Of a stretch of DNA of 13,671 nt, positions 12,448 to 13,671 are shown in pieces. Each line of letters starts with the position of its first letter. Positions within the stretch are counted from its first letter, which is position 1. The notes under the pieces were generated by a model. It had not been told where the DNA came from. It ran no database searches and was given only the letters and a program-made list of their open reading frames with translations. Source of the DNA: CAZAGT01 sp964484515 (GTDB lineage Bacteria; Desulfobacterota; DSM-4660; Desulfatiglandales; HGW-15); the NCBI GenBank assembly GCA_964484515.1, contig CAZAGT010000114.1, positions 1 through 13,671 of the forward strand. The letters are read 5' to 3'. Both the position numbers and the translations under genes were made by a program.

Positions 12448-13197
12448 ATGGCACTGATCAACCTGGAACATGTCCATTTTGCTTACCACGGGGGTTCGCC
12501 GATCCTCCAGGATTGCTCCTTTCAGCTCCGTGAGGGGGAACGGGTCGGTCTCGTCGGCCCCAACGGCAGCGGCAAAACCACCCTCTTTCACATCATCATG
12601 GGCCTGCTCAGGCCCAACGCGGGCAGAATCGAGATCCTCGACCGAGAGATGCAAGGGGAGAAGGATTTTGCCGCGATCAGGCAAAAGGTGGGTTTGTTGT
12701 TTCAGGATGCCGACGATCAGTTATTCAGCCCGACCGTCCTGGAAGATGTGGCGTTCGGGCCACTAAACCAGGGTAAGTCGATAAACGAGGCCAAGGACAT
12801 CGCCCGCCGCACGCTGAGCTCTCTCGGTCTGGATGGTTTTGAGGATCGGATTACTCATAAGCTGTCGGGGGGCGAGAAAAAGCTGGCGTCCCTTGCCACG
12901 GTGCTGGCGATGGATCCCGAGGTGTTGCTCCTGGATGAGCCGACCAACGGCTTAGACACCAAGACCACGGAGAGGATCATCAACGTCCTGAATAGGATCG
13001 GTATTGCCTATATCTTTATCTCCCACAATGCGGATTTCATAGAGCAGACGGCAGATAAGGTGTACGGTATGGCGAATGGGCAGATTACGCTTGCGGAGGA
13101 AAAGGTCCCGCATACCCACGTACATGCCCACGGGTACGGGCAACACCCTCATGTCCATTCCGAGGAGGACCAATACGTATCAGAAGAGAAGAAGTGA
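12448..13197 (+). CDS. cbiO: ECF-type cobalt/nickel transporter ATPase CbiO with His-rich tail
   Basis: The ATP-binding subunit that powers the CbiQ-containing transporter. With ATG 12448 it has 249 residues. Walker A GPNGSGKTT (38-46), Q-loop VGLLFQDADDQLFSPTV (81-97, the ECF ATPase form), signature LSGGEKK (139-145), Walker B VLLLDEPTNGLD (159-170) and switch His193 in ISHNAD are all intact. Residues 222-237 form a His-rich tail, HTHVHAHGYGQHPHVH, with seven His, beyond the normal end of the ATPase domain. Such tails bind Ni or Co and are seen on metal transport and chaperone proteins; here it may store, sense or deliver the metal. The ATG is preferred because the protein then begins MALINLEHVHFAY, typical for the family; an in-frame upstream start at 12397 would overlap cbiQ. 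Confidence 0.93.
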   Translation: MALINLEHVHFAYHGGSPILQDCSFQLREGERVGLVGPNGSGKTTLFHIIMGLLRPNAGRIEILDREMQGEKDFAAIRQKVGLLFQDADDQLFSPTVLEDVAFGPLNQGKSINEAKDIARRTLSSLGLDGFEDRITHKLSGGEKKLASLATVLAMDPEVLLLDEPTNGLDTKTTERIINVLNRIGIAYIFISHNADFIEQTADKVYGMANGQITLAEEKVPHTHVHAHGYGQHPHVHSEEDQYVSEEKK

Positions 13198-13210
13198 ATC
13201 GCCGATCCCA

Positions 13211-13231
13211 GTCCGCCTATGATTTGCGGAC
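13211..13231. other. Hairpin between cbiO and greA
   Basis: GTCCGC (13211-13216) and GCGGAC (13226-13231) are perfect inverted repeats with a 9-nt loop in the 55-bp gap. No run of T follows, so it is not a standard intrinsic terminator; it might weaken read-through into greA or affect mRNA stability. Confidence 0.35.
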
Positions 13232-13252
13232 AACCGGCAGGAGAAAGGATAT

Positions 13253-13671
13253 ATGGACAGAGTCCCATTTACAAAGCAAGGGCTTGAGAAGGTTCGGTCA
13301 CAGCTGAAACGCTTAGAGGAGGTAGAACGGCCGGAAAACATCCGTGCCATCAAAGAGGCTCGCGGCCACGGCGACATCAGCGAGAATGCTGAGTATCATG
13401 CCGCCAAAGAACGTCAATCCTTCCTTGACGGTAAGATCAACGAACTGAAGAGCGTCCTCGGCAAGGCCGAGGTCATCGATATCAATGGAGAGCCGGAAGA
13501 GAGAGTCGTTTTTGGCCGTACCGTTGTGCTCTACGACGTCGGGGCTGATGAAGAGGTGGCCTATCAACTGGTCGGGCCTTATGAATCGGATCCAGAAGGA
13601 GGCAGAATATCAGTGACTTCCCCGTTAGGCCAGTCCTTGATCGGTCGAGAGGTCGGCGATGAGGTCAAGGC
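13253..13671 (+). CDS. greA: Transcription elongation factor GreA, 3' end beyond window
   Basis: Rescues backtracked RNA polymerase by stimulating cleavage of the nascent transcript. The first 139 codons are present and the gene runs off the window; the family is about 155-160 residues. The start MDRVPFTKQGLEKVRSQLKR is the usual GreA opening. The coiled-coil carries the acidic tip GDISENAEYHAAKERQ (from residue 40), whose Asp and Glu coordinate the catalytic metal, and the C-terminal FKBP-like domain begins near VVFGRTVVLYD and reaches ISVTSPLGQSLIGREVGDEV. An AAAGGA ribosome-binding site lies about 5 nt before the ATG. The gene follows cbiO by 55 bp with a hairpin between. Confidence 0.95.
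   Translation, partial: MDRVPFTKQGLEKVRSQLKRLEEVERPENIRAIKEARGHGDISENAEYHAAKERQSFLDGKINELKSVLGKAEVIDINGEPEERVVFGRTVVLYDVGADEEVAYQLVGPYESDPEGGRISVTSPLGQSLIGREVGDEVK

Noticed and set aside
13211..13252. Intrinsic terminator after cbiO
   Set aside because: The hairpin is real but has no downstream T-run, so termination is not supported.

Overview
The window looks like chromosome of a Gram-negative (diderm) bacterium outside the well-studied enterics. It carries Kdo and lipopolysaccharide-transport genes, sigma-54, a nitrogen-type PTS, and a DUF39-type homocysteine biosynthesis protein, a family known from methanogens and from sulfate-reducing and related bacteria. The cluster kdsA-kdsC-lptC-lptA-lptB-rpoN-hpf-ptsN-PTS IIA resembles that of Desulfobacterota (former Deltaproteobacteria). 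NC10 or Nitrospirota-like lineages are also possible, and I cannot fix the phylum from sequence alone.

Layout. (1) 1-404: the C-terminal part of a tyrosine recombinase, running in from a probable integrated element to the left. It ends about 70 bp from the 3' end of a tRNA-Leu(GAG) gene (475-562, minus). (2) 579-2151, minus: secG, then a 250-bp AT-rich gap, then gap (GAPDH). The pgk and tpiA genes often found between them are absent. (3) 2152-2772: a repeat-rich stretch with one small inverted-repeat element beside the gap promoter and a second composite one that runs into the 3' end of rimI and supplies its last 43 codons. (4) 2641-9593, minus: a long collinear series rimI, PTS IIA, ptsN, hpf, rpoN, lptB, lptA, lptC, kdsC, kdsA, transcribed from kdsA towards rimI. 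(5) 9594-10186: a divergent intergenic region with a good sigma-70-like promoter for the plus-strand DUF39 gene. (6) 10187-13671, plus: DUF39 homocysteine protein, a 290-bp gap with a perfect 10-bp inverted repeat, then the CbiQ and CbiO subunits of an ECF cobalt/nickel transporter (CbiO has a His-rich tail), and the start of greA, cut by the window end.

How the genes fit together. KdsA and KdsC make Kdo for inner-core LPS. LptC, LptA and LptB are parts of the machine that moves LPS to the outer membrane. RpoN, HPF and PtsN form the widespread sigma-54 neighbourhood that couples nitrogen and energy status to transcription and ribosome hibernation. On the plus strand, homocysteine synthesis (DUF39) and cobalt uptake (CbiQO) could both feed B12-dependent methionine synthesis, though that link is inference.

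I do not see a new defence or large mobile system. The most interesting points are the repeat-derived C-terminus of RimI, the lack of a usual start codon for kdsC, a promoter that would make lptC mRNA leaderless, and a stand-alone DUF39 protein and CbiQO pair, each without its usual partners next to it.
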